In this document: in pieces, positions 37,411-46,976 of the stretch
Position numbering within the stretch: position 1 is the first letter of the stretch
How the letters are laid out: every line of letters starts with the position of its first letter
Source of the DNA: Gammaproteobacteria bacterium
GTDB lineage: Bacteria; Pseudomonadota; Gammaproteobacteria; Pseudomonadales; Halieaceae
DNA: 64,000 bases
Assembly (NCBI GenBank): GCA_024644535.1
Contig: JAHEKX010000005.1
Span: forward strand, 37,351 to 101,350
Reading direction: 5' to 3'
Notes under the pieces: model-generated
The model's input: only the letters and a program-made list of their open reading frames with translations
Told to the model about the DNA's origin: nothing
The model's database searches: none
Program-made: the position numbers and the translations under genes

Positions 37411-37625
37411 GATGGAATTACCTTGTGGTTAAATGAGTTTGGTTTGACTACCTCTGGGGCTTGAATAAAAGCCAAAACGCTATTCAAAGTATAGCACCGC
37501 GATTATGAAATCTTTAAGCCCGTATTGGTAATGATAAAGCAATTTACCTCGTGTCGAGTTGGTCGCACGGTGCATTTGCCTTTAGAATTGGCACTACCGC
37601 GGTGCCCAGTGAATAAGGAGACACA

Positions 37626-38780
37626 ATGAACGCAGCAATGCCGGTCGATGCGACCGAGATCGTACTCGTTAGAGATATGTTGGCCAAATTCTTGGCAGCG
37701 GAGGTCGCCCCTTTTTACGAGCAATGGGAAAAAGACGAACAGGTGCCGCGTGACCTTTGGCGAAAGCTTGGGCAAGCCGGCTTGCTGGCGGTTGATATAC
37801 CCGAGGAGTACGGTGGTGCCGGGGGCTCTTTTGATATGTCGATGGCAATTGTCTACGACGTCTCGCAAGCAGGCTACGCCGCGTTAAGCTCAAACATGAC
37901 GGTGCATTCCGATATTGTCGCGCACTATATATCGAATATGGGTACGGAAGAGCAAAAGCAGCGCTATCTGCCCGATTTTGTCAGCGGTGAATGTGTGGGT
38001 GCCGTGGCAATGACCGAGCCAGGCGCTGGCAGTGATTTACAGGGAATTAGAACCACCGCCAAAAAAGATGGCGATCATTGGGTTATCAATGGGTCAAAAA
38101 CTTTTATTACCAACGGTCAGCACTGTGATGTGGTTATTACTGCGGTGCGAACCGATCCCGATGCGCCGGGTTCACGTGGGTTATCATTGTTTTTGGTCGA
38201 TACCAACCTGCCGGGCTTCAGTCGCGGCCGCAACCTAGAAAAAATGGGGCAGCATGCGGCGGATACCTCAGAACTTTTTTTTGAAGATGTTCGTGTGCCA
38301 GAGGCTGCTATTTTGGGTGAGCTTAACAAGGGTTTTGTGGGACTGATGAAAGAGTTGCCTCGCGAGCGACTAGCCTTAGGTGTTGGTGCGGTGGGTGCGA
38401 CGGAAGGCGTACTGGACATGACGCGTGATTATGTTAACGAGCGAAAAGCCTTTGGTGCGCCCCTTTCTAAGCTGCAAAACACCCGGTTTGAAATAGCAAA
38501 AATGTACAGTGAGTTTCGACTTAACAGAGCCTTGATGAACGAATGCATTGATCTCTTTAACCGTGGTGAACTCGACGCGGCGACAGCATCTATGATTAAG
38601 TACACCACCACCGAGGCTCAGTGCAGTATTGTCGATGGGTGCTTGCAGTTGTTTGGGGGATACGGCTACATGAAGGAGTATCCTATTTCTCGAGCCTATG
38701 TGGACGCCCGCATTCAGCGTATCTACGGTGGCACCTCAGAAATTATGCGAGAGCTGGTGGCGCGCGCTGTGCTTGATTAG
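37626..38780 (+). CDS. Acyl-CoA dehydrogenase (long-chain/isovaleryl-type active site)
   Basis: A 384-residue acyl-CoA dehydrogenase with all domains: AMTEPGAGSDLQGIRTTAK for flavin, NGSKTFITNG, the helix RKAFGAPLSKLQNTRF, and FGGYGYMKEYPISRAYVDAR. The closing IYGGTSEIMRELVAR has Gly where medium-chain enzymes have the catalytic Glu. PRERLALGVGAVG has a helix-G Glu at the position used by long-chain and isovaleryl-CoA dehydrogenases. It is alone between a cytochrome operon and mscS, has a strong AAGGAG ribosome site, and ends at a bidirectional terminator. Chain-length preference is not determinable. Confidence 0.93.
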   Translation: MNAAMPVDATEIVLVRDMLAKFLAAEVAPFYEQWEKDEQVPRDLWRKLGQAGLLAVDIPEEYGGAGGSFDMSMAIVYDVSQAGYAALSSNMTVHSDIVAHYISNMGTEEQKQRYLPDFVSGECVGAVAMTEPGAGSDLQGIRTTAKKDGDHWVINGSKTFITNGQHCDVVITAVRTDPDAPGSRGLSLFLVDTNLPGFSRGRNLEKMGQHAADTSELFFEDVRVPEAAILGELNKGFVGLMKELPRERLALGVGAVGATEGVLDMTRDYVNERKAFGAPLSKLQNTRFEIAKMYSEFRLNRALMNECIDLFNRGELDAATASMIKYTTTEAQCSIVDGCLQLFGGYGYMKEYPISRAYVDARIQRIYGGTSEIMRELVARAVLD

Positions 38781-38796
38781 CTTTTAGTGTTCTTAG

Positions 38797-38832
38797 AAAA
38801 AGCCCTGATAACTCGCTTATCGGGGCTTTTTT
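38797..38832. terminator. Bidirectional terminator
   Basis: AAAAAGCCCTGATAA and TTATCGGGGCTTTTTT pair across a CTCGC loop; the A-run and T-run serve both converging genes. Confidence 0.93.
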
Positions 38833-38857
38833 ATGGAGGGCAATTTAGGGTTGTTTG

Positions 38858-39676
38858 TTATTGGATTACTCGAATATCGCGCTGCGGGAATGGAATGGTA
38901 AGGCCGGCGGCTTCAATATCTTCTTTAATGCGCTTGTTTAAATCCCATTTGGTGGCACCAAAGTCTTCTACCGAGGTCCAAGCGCGAAGCTGTAAATCGA
39001 CCGAGCTTTCGCCTAAGGCAAACACAATTGCTTGCGCTTCGGGTTCTGCCAAAATTCTAGATTCCGTCTTGATGATGTTGTGCAGTACTTCGAGCCCGGT
39101 ATCGATATTGTCCGAGTAGGCGATGCTTGCCGTAATATCGATTCTGCGTTTGCCGTTGCGGGTAAAGTTGGTGATATCGTTACCCCAAATCGAGGAGTTA
39201 GGGCAACTTAAGTACAGACCATCGACGCTACGCAGGACGGTCGTGAATAAATTGATTTCTTCCACGGTGCCAATGGTTGAGCCAAACGAGATGTAGTCGC
39301 CGTTTTTGAACGGGCGCAAAAACAGCAGCATGATGCCGGCAGCAATGTTACTTAAGGTATCTTTTAACGCAAAACCGATGGCCAAACCGGCGGCACCGAT
39401 CAATGCAATAATGCTAGCGGTGTTGACGCCAAACAGATCCAGAATCACTACCACGGCTACAGTGTAGACCAGATAGCCCAACGTGGTGTTTAAGATCGGC
39501 ATTAGCATGGGGTCGAGTTTGCCCAGCCGATTGTGCGTCTGCTGTAGCGCTTGGCGTAGACCGCCTCCAATAATTTTGGCGACAATCAAAACGCTAATGG
39601 CTAAGCCGATTTGATACGCGATGTGTAGGACTGTGGCTTGGTGTTCGGTCCACAGCTGTAATAATGATTCTTGCAC
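38858..39676 (-). CDS. mscS: Small-conductance mechanosensitive channel MscS family
   Basis: A 272-residue channel of canonical MscS length. There are three transmembrane helices; the pore-lining third helix reads ALIGAAGLAIGFALKDTLSN, with the Gly/Ala-packing pattern of MscS TM3. The beta domain begins LRPFKNGDYISFGSTIGTV, and the C-terminal alpha/beta domain ends IPFPQRDIRV, a family hallmark. It opens under hypo-osmotic shock to release solutes, complementing the BCCT osmolyte importer encoded earlier in the window. It is a single gene. Confidence 0.95.
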   Translation of the reverse strand: MQESLLQLWTEHQATVLHIAYQIGLAISVLIVAKIIGGGLRQALQQTHNRLGKLDPMLMPILNTTLGYLVYTVAVVVILDLFGVNTASIIALIGAAGLAIGFALKDTLSNIAAGIMLLFLRPFKNGDYISFGSTIGTVEEINLFTTVLRSVDGLYLSCPNSSIWGNDITNFTRNGKRRIDITASIAYSDNIDTGLEVLHNIIKTESRILAEPEAQAIVFALGESSVDLQLRAWTSVEDFGATKWDLNKRIKEDIEAAGLTIPFPQRDIRVIQ

Positions 39677-39823
39677 AAGAAGCTCCAGGGCGCGCGAAAA
39701 GCTAGATGCTAGCGCTGGCGTTGAAAGTGCACAAGCGGTTTTTTTCCATAGTTATCGGCTTAGGCGGCATTGGCCAAAGGGACGTTTGGTGGTTATGATC
39801 CCCACCCAAACAAAGGAGTAAAC

Positions 39824-40273
39824 ATGGCGATAGATGCAATTGATTCGGGGTCATTCCCCTTTAGCGAAATAATGAAAGTGCGGTTCCGTGACACCGACTC
39901 TCAGGGCCATTTGTATTTTGCTAATTACTTGGTGTTTGCCGATGAAGTAACCGGCTTTTATATGGATGAGCTGGGGTTTCGCGCCACTCAGCCTAGCAAG
40001 GCACCTAGCTTTATTTTTACGGTAAACATTCAGTGCGATTACATCGATGAAATTACAGCGAACGGAGTCGTGCGTGGATCGGTGGGTTATCGCCGTTTAG
40101 GGCGCTCGAGTGCAGATGTGGCTTTTTTGCTGCAAAATCATGATACCGAGGCGGTGTTGGCCAGGGGTACCATAACCCAAGTATTTGTTGACCAAGATAC
40201 CCGTAAATCGATTGCTATTCCTGAGCCTTTTCGTGCAAATATTATTGCGCGTCAGGGCGATTGGTTAATTTAG
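39824..40273 (+). CDS. Acyl-CoA thioesterase, 4HBT/YbgC hotdog family
   Basis: The frame is open from 39770; ATG 39824 follows AAAGGAG and gives a 149-residue hotdog-fold protein. VRFRDTDSQGHLYFANYLVF is the family active site, with the catalytic Asp in DTD and the GHLYFANY helix start. QCDYIDEITANGVVRG is the second conserved strand. It hydrolyses acyl-CoA thioesters of unknown type (4-hydroxybenzoyl-CoA or short-chain acyl). The stop lies close to the start of the agmatine deiminase frame, so it may lead that operon. Confidence 0.88.
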   Translation: MAIDAIDSGSFPFSEIMKVRFRDTDSQGHLYFANYLVFADEVTGFYMDELGFRATQPSKAPSFIFTVNIQCDYIDEITANGVVRGSVGYRRLGRSSADVAFLLQNHDTEAVLARGTITQVFVDQDTRKSIAIPEPFRANIIARQGDWLI

Positions 40274-40377
40274 TAAAACTCACACACCGCAGGGTATTCT
40301 TTCATGCAAGGAAGCGGGGTAAAGCATCGACCCCTTTCTACTCTTCTTATAGAATGGTGCCTTTTGCGGGGGACGCT

Positions 40378-41421
40378 ATGGCGCGCCGATTTATCCCAGA
40401 GTGGCAAGAACAGTGGGGCGTCTTACTGGCGTGGCCCCACGCCGAGACAGATTGGGTTGCTAATTTAGAATCTGCTCAGCAGTGCTACCGGGATGTGATT
40501 GCCGCTATTACTCAGTTCGAACGTGTGTTGTTATTGTGTCGCGATCAGGCTACTGAAGTTGAAGTAATGCAATATTTGGCGGCAGGTTCTGTTGATTTAA
40601 AGCGCGTCATTTTTTTGGTGATGCCCTACGATGACACTTGGGCCCGAGATTTTGGTTTTCTTTCAACCCAATCTGATTCTGGTCCTGTTTTACTTGATTT
40701 TCAATTCGATGCCTGGGGCGGCAAGTTTGGCGCTTCAGCAGACAACGAAATCAATCAACAGCTGTTTCGTCATACTTTACTCAAGCACAATCAATCCGAA
40801 ACCCAAGCCTGGGTCTTAGAGGGTGGTAGTGTCGAAACCGACGGGATAGGTACCTTATTAACGACGAAAAAGTGTTTGCTTAACCCTAACCGAAATCCGG
40901 ATTTAACTCAGGCGCAGATTGAGCAAAAGTTAATGCAGACTTTGGGTGTCGATCGAGTATTGTGGCTTGAGCACGGCGAATTAGAGGGCGATGATACCGA
41001 TGCACACATTGATACCTTGGCCCGTTTTGTGGACGAACGAACTATTGTGCATATGGCTTGTAGTAACCCAGAGGACATTCACTACACGCAGTTGCAAGCG
41101 ATGGCTCAAGAATTAGACTCCTTGCGCCAAGTCAATGGCCAGCCCTACCAGCTTGTCCCCATAGAATTGCCGGGTGTGTTTGACGACGCGGCCCGGCGCC
41201 TAGGTGGCAGTTACGTTAATTTTCTAATCATCAATGGTGCCATTGTGGCACCAATTTATGGTGACAATGCGGCTGATGAGGCTGCCCTGGCGCAGCTTCG
41301 AAAAGCCTGCCCTCATCGTCAGGTCATACCGGTAAATTGCCGAGCCTTGATCGAGCAAAATGGCAGTCTGCATTGTGTCACCATGCAAATACCCAAAGAG
41401 GTGGTGAATTGTGAGTCGTGA
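40378..41421 (+). CDS. aguA: Agmatine deiminase
   Basis: The open frame reaches 40261 but the family begins at about ARRFIPEWQEQWGVLLAWPH. ATG 40378 follows GCGGGGGA and gives 347 residues. The enzyme hydrolyses agmatine to N-carbamoylputrescine and ammonia. The catalytic features are DDTWARDFGFL, LEGGSVETDG, GDDTDAHIDTLARFV with the catalytic His, and the nucleophile Cys333 in GSLHCVTMQIP. The next gene, N-carbamoylputrescine amidase, overlaps it by 11 bp, confirming an agmatine-to-putrescine pathway. Confidence 0.95.
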   Translation: MARRFIPEWQEQWGVLLAWPHAETDWVANLESAQQCYRDVIAAITQFERVLLLCRDQATEVEVMQYLAAGSVDLKRVIFLVMPYDDTWARDFGFLSTQSDSGPVLLDFQFDAWGGKFGASADNEINQQLFRHTLLKHNQSETQAWVLEGGSVETDGIGTLLTTKKCLLNPNRNPDLTQAQIEQKLMQTLGVDRVLWLEHGELEGDDTDAHIDTLARFVDERTIVHMACSNPEDIHYTQLQAMAQELDSLRQVNGQPYQLVPIELPGVFDDAARRLGGSYVNFLIINGAIVAPIYGDNAADEAALAQLRKACPHRQVIPVNCRALIEQNGSLHCVTMQIPKEVVNCES

Positions 41422-42298
41422 AATAACCGTTGGTGTCGTTCAACACGCAAATACCGGTGACTATGCGGCAGATGTTGCCAGCAGTGTGCAGGGCATAAGG
41501 CGAGCTGCTGCGAAAGGTGCGAATTTGATTTTGCTACAGGAATTGCACGCGGGTTTGTACTTTTGTCAGGTGGAAGACACTAACAATTTTGATTTGGCAG
41601 AGACCATTCCGGGTCCAAGTACCGACACCTTTGGCGCCTTAGCAGCCGAGCTGGGAGTGGTGATTGTCTGCTCCTTGTTTGAAAAGCGAGCGACGGGCCT
41701 GTATCACAATACCGCGGCGGTGCTAGAAACCGACGGCTCGATTGCAGGTTGTTATCGAAAAATGCATATTCCGGATGACCCCGGCTACTACGAAAAATTT
41801 TACTTCACGCCGGGCGACCTGGGTTTTACGCCCATACAAACCTCGGTGGGTAAGCTTGGTGTGCTGGTGTGCTGGGATCAGTGGTACCCTGAGGCCGCTA
41901 GGTTAATGGCTTTGGCGGGAGCGGATATTTTGCTTTACCCAACCGCTATCGGTTGGAACCCAGATGACCCCGAAGACGAGCAAGAGCGTCAGCGAGAGGC
42001 CTGGATTACTGTGCAGCGCGGGCATGCGGTGGCAAATAATCTGCCGGTCTTAAGTGCCAATCGCATCGGTTTTGAAGCAGACCCTAGTGGTCAAACTGCA
42101 GGGTCGCAATTTTGGGGCTCTAGTATGGTGGTGGGTTGGCAAGGTGAGTTGCTCGCGCAAGCAGACACTGAAATTAGGACCGAATTAGTGGTCACCTTGG
42201 ACTTAGATCGCACCGAGCAGGTGCGTCGATGGTGGCCTTATCTGCGCGATCGTCGCATCGATGCCTACGGTGATATCACAAAAAGGTATCGAGACTAA
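41411..42298 (+). CDS. aguB: N-carbamoylputrescine amidase
   Basis: A 295-residue nitrilase-superfamily hydrolase producing putrescine, ammonia and carbon dioxide. The catalytic triad is visible as Glu44 (LLQELHAG), Lys117 (CYRKMHIPDD) and Cys154 (VLVCWDQWYPEAAR). The C-W-D-Q-W-Y-P context and PDDPGYYEKFYFTPGD are specific to the AguB branch. It starts at GTG inside aguA and ends in TAATG, sharing one base with the next gene, so three genes are translationally coupled. Putrescine may be used for nitrogen, growth or cell-envelope modification. Confidence 0.96.
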   Translation: MSREITVGVVQHANTGDYAADVASSVQGIRRAAAKGANLILLQELHAGLYFCQVEDTNNFDLAETIPGPSTDTFGALAAELGVVIVCSLFEKRATGLYHNTAAVLETDGSIAGCYRKMHIPDDPGYYEKFYFTPGDLGFTPIQTSVGKLGVLVCWDQWYPEAARLMALAGADILLYPTAIGWNPDDPEDEQERQREAWITVQRGHAVANNLPVLSANRIGFEADPSGQTAGSQFWGSSMVVGWQGELLAQADTEIRTELVVTLDLDRTEQVRRWWPYLRDRRIDAYGDITKRYRD

Positions 42299-42741
42299 TG
42301 CAGTATCAGCTCAGTACAGGTTTGACGATAGATGCAGATGCAATGACCTTTTTGCGCGAATCGAATGGTCAAGCCTACTATGTTAGAGCCGAGGGCCCTA
42401 CAAGTTTATTGTGGCAAGCCAAGGTAATTGAAGGGCATGGTCAAAGTCGTCACCCGCATGGTTTTAGCGCACCGATTGGTTTGCCCGATTGCTTTACTGG
42501 CGCCGGTTCATGGAGTTCGGTAGATGATCGTGCATTAGCTGATGCTGGGGCGGCAGCTGGTGCTGCTATTCACTGGCGCTATGCATCGGGGGTGGTGCTG
42601 AAAGCGACCTACGTTAGCCGTATTAGAATGGGTGACACATTACTTTTAGTGACATTTGACGACTGTTCAATTGCCGGACCAGCAGGAGAGGTTTTGTACG
42701 ACCCTTCTTGGGGCCAGTTTGATTTAGCCGTATCGCAGTAA
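42298..42741 (+). CDS. Unknown 147-residue protein coupled to aguAB
   Basis: I do not recognise this protein. It is soluble, mildly acidic, has no signal peptide and no obvious cofactor motif. Notable are a His-rich GHGQSRHPHGFSAPIG near residue 50, an Ala-rich stretch (ADAGAAAGAAIHW), and a likely beta-rich C-terminal half. Its ATG overlaps the stop of aguB by one base (TAATG), so it is made in step with the putrescine pathway. The coding frame is unambiguous from coupling and from normal codon use. It could bind or modify a polyamine intermediate; nothing in the sequence proves this. Confidence 0.75.
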   Translation: MQYQLSTGLTIDADAMTFLRESNGQAYYVRAEGPTSLLWQAKVIEGHGQSRHPHGFSAPIGLPDCFTGAGSWSSVDDRALADAGAAAGAAIHWRYASGVVLKATYVSRIRMGDTLLLVTFDDCSIAGPAGEVLYDPSWGQFDLAVSQ

Positions 42742-42769
42742 AAAACAGAACATTAGGGATAAAATTATA

Positions 42770-44710
42770 ATGACGCCACTTTGGACGCCTTCTCAAGCCT
42801 GGATTAACAGAACAAGTATGGCGGCGTTTGCCACAAAAGTGCGTCAGGATTACGGTGTTGAGTGCGCGGATTATGCCGCTCTGCATGCCTGGTCAGTGGC
42901 TTCCAAAGCGAATTTTTGGCAAACCGTATGGGATTACTGTGGTGTTGTAGCCGACTCTACATCGGACCAGACTTTGCTGAATGAAAATCGTTTTCCAGGA
43001 GCGGTCTGGTTTGAAGGCGCTCGCTTAAACTTTGCTGAAAATTGTTTGCAAGGCGATGACGATGCCATTGCGATTATTGAACGTTTAGAGTCGGGGCGGC
43101 GACAAACTTTAACGTATCAAGAGCTGCGCAATCGAGTCGCTTCGGTGCAGGCTTTCTTGCGAGACCTGGGCGTCAGCGTTGGTGATCGCGTGGCGGGTAT
43201 GGTGCCCAATACGGCTGATACCGTGGTGGCTATGTTGGCCACTACAGGTTTGGGAGCTGTGTGGTCAAGTTGCTCGCCCGATTTTGGTACCAACGGTGCT
43301 TTGGATCGGTTCGGGCAAATAGAGCCCAAGGTTCTGTTTACTTGCGACGGTTATCACTACGGCGGGAAGACCTTTAATATCTGCGAGCGTGTGTCGACCA
43401 TTCTGGAAAGTCTGCCTTCGGTTAGAGCCTGCGTTGTCAGTCGGATATTAAATGAGGACCAAGTCGGGGCCAATTCAGTTGTCGACTTTGAGGTTTTGAT
43501 ATCCGAGCACGCCGGTGCTGCCCTTAAATTTGAGCAACTTCCTTTTAATCACCCTCTTTACATTCTTTACTCGTCGGGCACGACGGGTAAGCCCAAGTGC
43601 ATTGTGCACCGCGCCGGTGGCACCTTGCTACAGCACCTTAAAGAGCACCAGTTACATGCGGATATTCACGCAGGTGATCGCTTATTCTTTTACACCACTT
43701 GCGGCTGGATGATGTGGAACTGGTTGGTTAGCGGGTTAGCCAGTAGGGCGACGATTGTTTTATACGATGGTGCCCCGGTTTATCCGTCGGCATCGCATCT
43801 TTTTGAACTTATTAATCAAGAGCACGTTACGGCCTTTGGGGCTAGCGCGCGATATATTTCGGCTTTGCAACAAGAAAGCTATGCCGCTGCACCCGATGCC
43901 TTAGCACCCCTGCGCGTAATGTTATCTACGGGCTCACCCTTAGCGCACGAGAGCTTTGAATACGTGTATCGTGAAATTAAGCAAGATATTTGTTTGGCGT
44001 CTATTTCCGGGGGTACCGATATCGTAAGCAGCTTTGTCTTGGGTAACCCAGCGTTGCCGGTGTATGCGGGGCAGATCCAATGCGCGGGTTTGGGGATGGA
44101 TGTTCAGGTGTGGAACGACGGTGGTCAGCGCATTTACCAAGACAAAGGTGAGCTTGTATGTGCCAGCCCGTTTCCCAGCGCACCCATTGGGTTTTGGGGC
44201 GACGACAGTGGCGAAAAGTATCACGATGCTTATTTCGCGCAATTTCCAAATGTGTGGGCGCATGGCGACTTTGCCGAGCAAACAGCAGAGGGTGGTTTTA
44301 TCATTTATGGCCGCTCGGACGCGGTGTTGAATCCGGGCGGGGTAAGAATTGGTACCGCTGAAATTTACCGTCAAGTCGAGCAAATCCCACAAGTGCTAGA
44401 AAGTGTGTGTGTCGGGCAGCGTGTGGGTGATGATGTTCGAGTGGTCTTGTTCGTGGTGATGAAACCCGGCCAGGTATTATCCGATGAGGTCATAGCCAGC
44501 ATCAAACGCAGTATTAGAACGGGGGCGTCTCCTCGACACGTGCCTGCAGTGATTAAAGCTGTTGCCGATATTCCTAAGACCCGTAGTGGTAAAATATCTG
44601 AAATACCGGTCCGTAAAGCCATTCATGGTGAAACAGTGAACAATATCGAGGGTTTGTCGAACCCTGAATCGCTTGCATTTTACTATGGTATTTTAGATTT
44701 ACTGCTCTAA
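42770..44710 (+). CDS. aacS: Acetoacetyl-CoA synthetase
   Basis: A 646-residue adenylate-forming ligase activating acetoacetate with ATP and CoA. The N-terminal TPSQAWINRTSMAAFATKV and VWFEGARLNFAENCL are characteristic of AacS. LYSSGTTGKPKCIVHRAGG is the phosphate-binding loop, CGWMMWNWLVSGLA and SISGGTDIVSSF are AacS-specific, and the catalytic Lys lies in KTRSGKISEIPVRK near the C-terminus. It lies 28 bp behind the unknown gene and may belong to the aguAB transcript. It feeds ketone bodies or polyhydroxybutyrate breakdown products into acetyl-CoA metabolism. Confidence 0.96.
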   Translation: MTPLWTPSQAWINRTSMAAFATKVRQDYGVECADYAALHAWSVASKANFWQTVWDYCGVVADSTSDQTLLNENRFPGAVWFEGARLNFAENCLQGDDDAIAIIERLESGRRQTLTYQELRNRVASVQAFLRDLGVSVGDRVAGMVPNTADTVVAMLATTGLGAVWSSCSPDFGTNGALDRFGQIEPKVLFTCDGYHYGGKTFNICERVSTILESLPSVRACVVSRILNEDQVGANSVVDFEVLISEHAGAALKFEQLPFNHPLYILYSSGTTGKPKCIVHRAGGTLLQHLKEHQLHADIHAGDRLFFYTTCGWMMWNWLVSGLASRATIVLYDGAPVYPSASHLFELINQEHVTAFGASARYISALQQESYAAAPDALAPLRVMLSTGSPLAHESFEYVYREIKQDICLASISGGTDIVSSFVLGNPALPVYAGQIQCAGLGMDVQVWNDGGQRIYQDKGELVCASPFPSAPIGFWGDDSGEKYHDAYFAQFPNVWAHGDFAEQTAEGGFIIYGRSDAVLNPGGVRIGTAEIYRQVEQIPQVLESVCVGQRVGDDVRVVLFVVMKPGQVLSDEVIASIKRSIRTGASPRHVPAVIKAVADIPKTRSGKISEIPVRKAIHGETVNNIEGLSNPESLAFYYGILDLLL

Positions 44711-44886
44711 TGATTATTGCTATGTGTAGCGATATCGCCGGATGTGATGGCAACGGGCAGGCCTGCATTTTGCGCAGCTTGTCGCGAGAAAACTACCTTC
44801 TTGTTTAAGAATGCTATATCCTCGCGGGCAAGTCCCCAAGGGGCACATCACCTAAATTTTCAGCCGATATCTGTTGGGGCCTATTT

Positions 44887-46101
44887 ATGACCAGCTTACT
44901 TGGGATCTTGTTGTTACCCTTGCTCGCCTACGCTTTGTCTACGCAACGCTCAGCTATTCGTTGGCAAACAGTCGCGGTAGCCTTTGCGCTTCAAGCCAGT
45001 ATTGGCGGTTTTGTCTTGTTTGTTCCATGGGGTAAACAGTTACTGTCATCTATGGCAGGTGGTGTCGGTGAGTTGCTAGGGTACTCGCGCGTCGGCATCG
45101 AGTTTTTGTTTGGGTCGCTGGTAAGCAACGATTCCATTGGTTTTGTGTTTGCCTTAAGTGTCTTGCCGGTTGTGGTGTTTTTCTCTTCATTGATTGCCGT
45201 TTTGTATCACATTGGCGTGATGCAGTGGGTGGTAAAGTTTATTGGCGGCGGTCTACAAAAAGCGTTGGGCACCAGTCATTCAGAATCGCTGTCTGCAGCT
45301 GCAAACGTATTTGTCGGGCAGGCAGAAGCGCCTCTGGTTGCTAAGCCTTATTTGCCTGGTATGACACAGTCAGAATTATTTGCGGTGATGGTCGGAGGTT
45401 TGGCTTCAATCGCAGGGTCTGTGATGGCAGGTTATGTCGCTTTGGGGATTCCGCTGGAATACCTGTTGGCGGCAAGCTTTATGGCCGCACCCGGCGCACT
45501 CATGATGGCCAAATTAGTGGTGCCAGAAACAGGCAAACCGGTGCAGCCCGGTAGCGATGATGACACTACCGAAGAGCGTTACGTGAACGTGTTTGATGCA
45601 GCCGCCTCTGGCGCGATGTCGGGTATGCAAATGGTGCTGGCCATTGGCGCAATGCTACTAGCATTTATTGCATTGATAGCGCTGGCTAACGGAATTTTAG
45701 GTGGGGTTGGTGGCTTGTTTAATTACCCCGATCTTACCATTCAGTCTATTCTGGGATACCTCTTCCAGCCTATCGCTTTTGCTTTGGGCATAGGATGGGA
45801 TGAAGCGCAACTTGCTGGAAGCTTGATTGGTCAAAAGCTAGTGCTGAATGAATTTGTGGCTTACGTTGCGTTTGTTGATGTGGCTGACCAGATGTCTGAT
45901 TTATCGCAAGCGATTGTTATTTTTGCTTTGTGTGGCTTTGCAAATTTTTCTTCCATAGCTATTTTGTTGGGCGGCATTGGCTCGGTGGCCCCGAATCGCC
46001 GCGACGACATCTCTCGTTTGGGATTTAGGGCATTGTTAACGGCCACCTTGGCGAATCTTATGAGTGCCGCATTGGCGGGCTTCTTTCTGTCGTTATCCTA
46101 G
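44887..46101 (+). CDS. Concentrative nucleoside transporter, CNT/NupC family
   Basis: A 404-residue polytopic membrane protein colinear with NupC. Family signatures include [19 protein letters not shown] (substrate helix, with the Q-x-E-A-P motif), [27 protein letters not shown] and [18 protein letters not shown] proteins import nucleosides with sodium or protons. A GTTGGGG site precedes the ATG, and 176 bp separate it from aacS. The next two genes follow at 8 and 9 bp, so the transporter heads a three-gene operon with a 2-oxoglutarate oxygenase and a uracil-DNA glycosylase, which suggests a nucleobase theme. Confidence 0.94.
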   Translation: MTSLLGILLLPLLAYALSTQRSAIRWQTVAVAFALQASIGGFVLFVPWGKQLLSSMAGGVGELLGYSRVGIEFLFGSLVSNDSIGFVFALSVLPVVVFFSSLIAVLYHIGVMQWVVKFIGGGLQKALGTSHSESLSAAANVFVGQAEAPLVAKPYLPGMTQSELFAVMVGGLASIAGSVMAGYVALGIPLEYLLAASFMAAPGALMMAKLVVPETGKPVQPGSDDDTTEERYVNVFDAAASGAMSGMQMVLAIGAMLLAFIALIALANGILGGVGGLFNYPDLTIQSILGYLFQPIAFALGIGWDEAQLAGSLIGQKLVLNEFVAYVAFVDVADQMSDLSQAIVIFALCGFANFSSIAILLGGIGSVAPNRRDDISRLGFRALLTATLANLMSAALAGFFLSLS

Positions 46102-46109
46102 GGGGGAAC

Positions 46110-46967
46110 ATGTCAGATAACAGCGAGAGCCGTTCCTTACCCATTATCGAATTTGGTTCACCGGGTTGTGATGAGGCCTTCGTTGCCTCGCTAAGAACTT
46201 TTGGGTTTGCCGCGTTTTCGAATCATCCTTTAGACATTGAGTTGATACAAAAAATCTATCGCGATTGGCGCAGCTTTTTTGCAACGCAGCAAAAATTCGA
46301 TTTTGTGATGGACCGCGAAAAGCAAGATGGCTACTTTTCGTTGGAGCAAGCAGAGCATGCCAAAGGTTATGTCTTACGTGATTTTAAGGAATACTATCAT
46401 TATTACGCGTGGGGGCGGTGCCCCGAAGCGTTGAGGGCTGACTTAGAACATTATTATGACCAAGCGGTCGAATTTGCTAAAACGCTGCTGACCTGGGTCG
46501 AACAATATTCTCCCTTAGATGTGTCGCAGTGCTTTAGTGAGTCGCTCAGTAAAATGATTGAGTCCAGCCAGCAGTCGCTGTTGCGAGTGTTGCACTACCC
46601 GCCGATGACCGAAGGGCAGCAGCAGTTGCCTCGTGCAGCACCGCATGAAGATATTAACTTTTTGACGATACTGCCTGCCGCTGACGGCCCTGGTTTGAAG
46701 ATTCTATCGCAAGAAGGTGATTGGATTGATGTGCCCAATCGGCCAGATCAAGTATTAATTAATATCGGAGACATGCTGCAAGAAGTGTCTGCAGGTTACT
46801 TTCCGTCAACTACACATCAGGTAGCAACGCCTTCGGGCGAAGAGTTGTCACAGGGCAGAATGTCGTTACCTTTATTTTTGCACCCGCGGCCCGAAGTAGT
46901 GCTTTCACCTAGGCACACGGCGGAAAGCTATTTGCACGAGCGCTTGCTCGAGCTTGGTGTTGCTTAA
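46110..46967 (+). CDS. 2-oxoglutarate/Fe(II)-dependent oxygenase, isopenicillin-N-synthase fold
   Basis: A 285-residue oxygenase. The Fe(II) facial triad is His179-x-Asp181 (PHEDINFLTI) and His236 (TTHQV). The 2-oxoglutarate-binding R250-x-S252 lies in GRMSLPLF. The N-terminal NHPLDIELIQKIYRDWRSFF matches the IPNS-family non-heme dioxygenase N domain. Such enzymes hydroxylate or oxidise small molecules; thymine-7-hydroxylase and many antibiotic enzymes share this fold. It lies between a nucleoside transporter and a SMUG1-type glycosylase, so a nucleoside or nucleobase substrate is an attractive but unproven idea. Confidence 0.9.
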   Translation: MSDNSESRSLPIIEFGSPGCDEAFVASLRTFGFAAFSNHPLDIELIQKIYRDWRSFFATQQKFDFVMDREKQDGYFSLEQAEHAKGYVLRDFKEYYHYYAWGRCPEALRADLEHYYDQAVEFAKTLLTWVEQYSPLDVSQCFSESLSKMIESSQQSLLRVLHYPPMTEGQQQLPRAAPHEDINFLTILPAADGPGLKILSQEGDWIDVPNRPDQVLINIGDMLQEVSAGYFPSTTHQVATPSGEELSQGRMSLPLFLHPRPEVVLSPRHTAESYLHERLLELGVA

Positions 46968-46976
46968 GCGGCGCGA

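Noticed and set aside
44711..44886. Possible RNA gene or riboswitch in front of the nucleoside transporter
   Set aside because: Only short hairpins such as CCCCAAGGGG are visible; no known riboswitch core or tRNA fold could be recognised.
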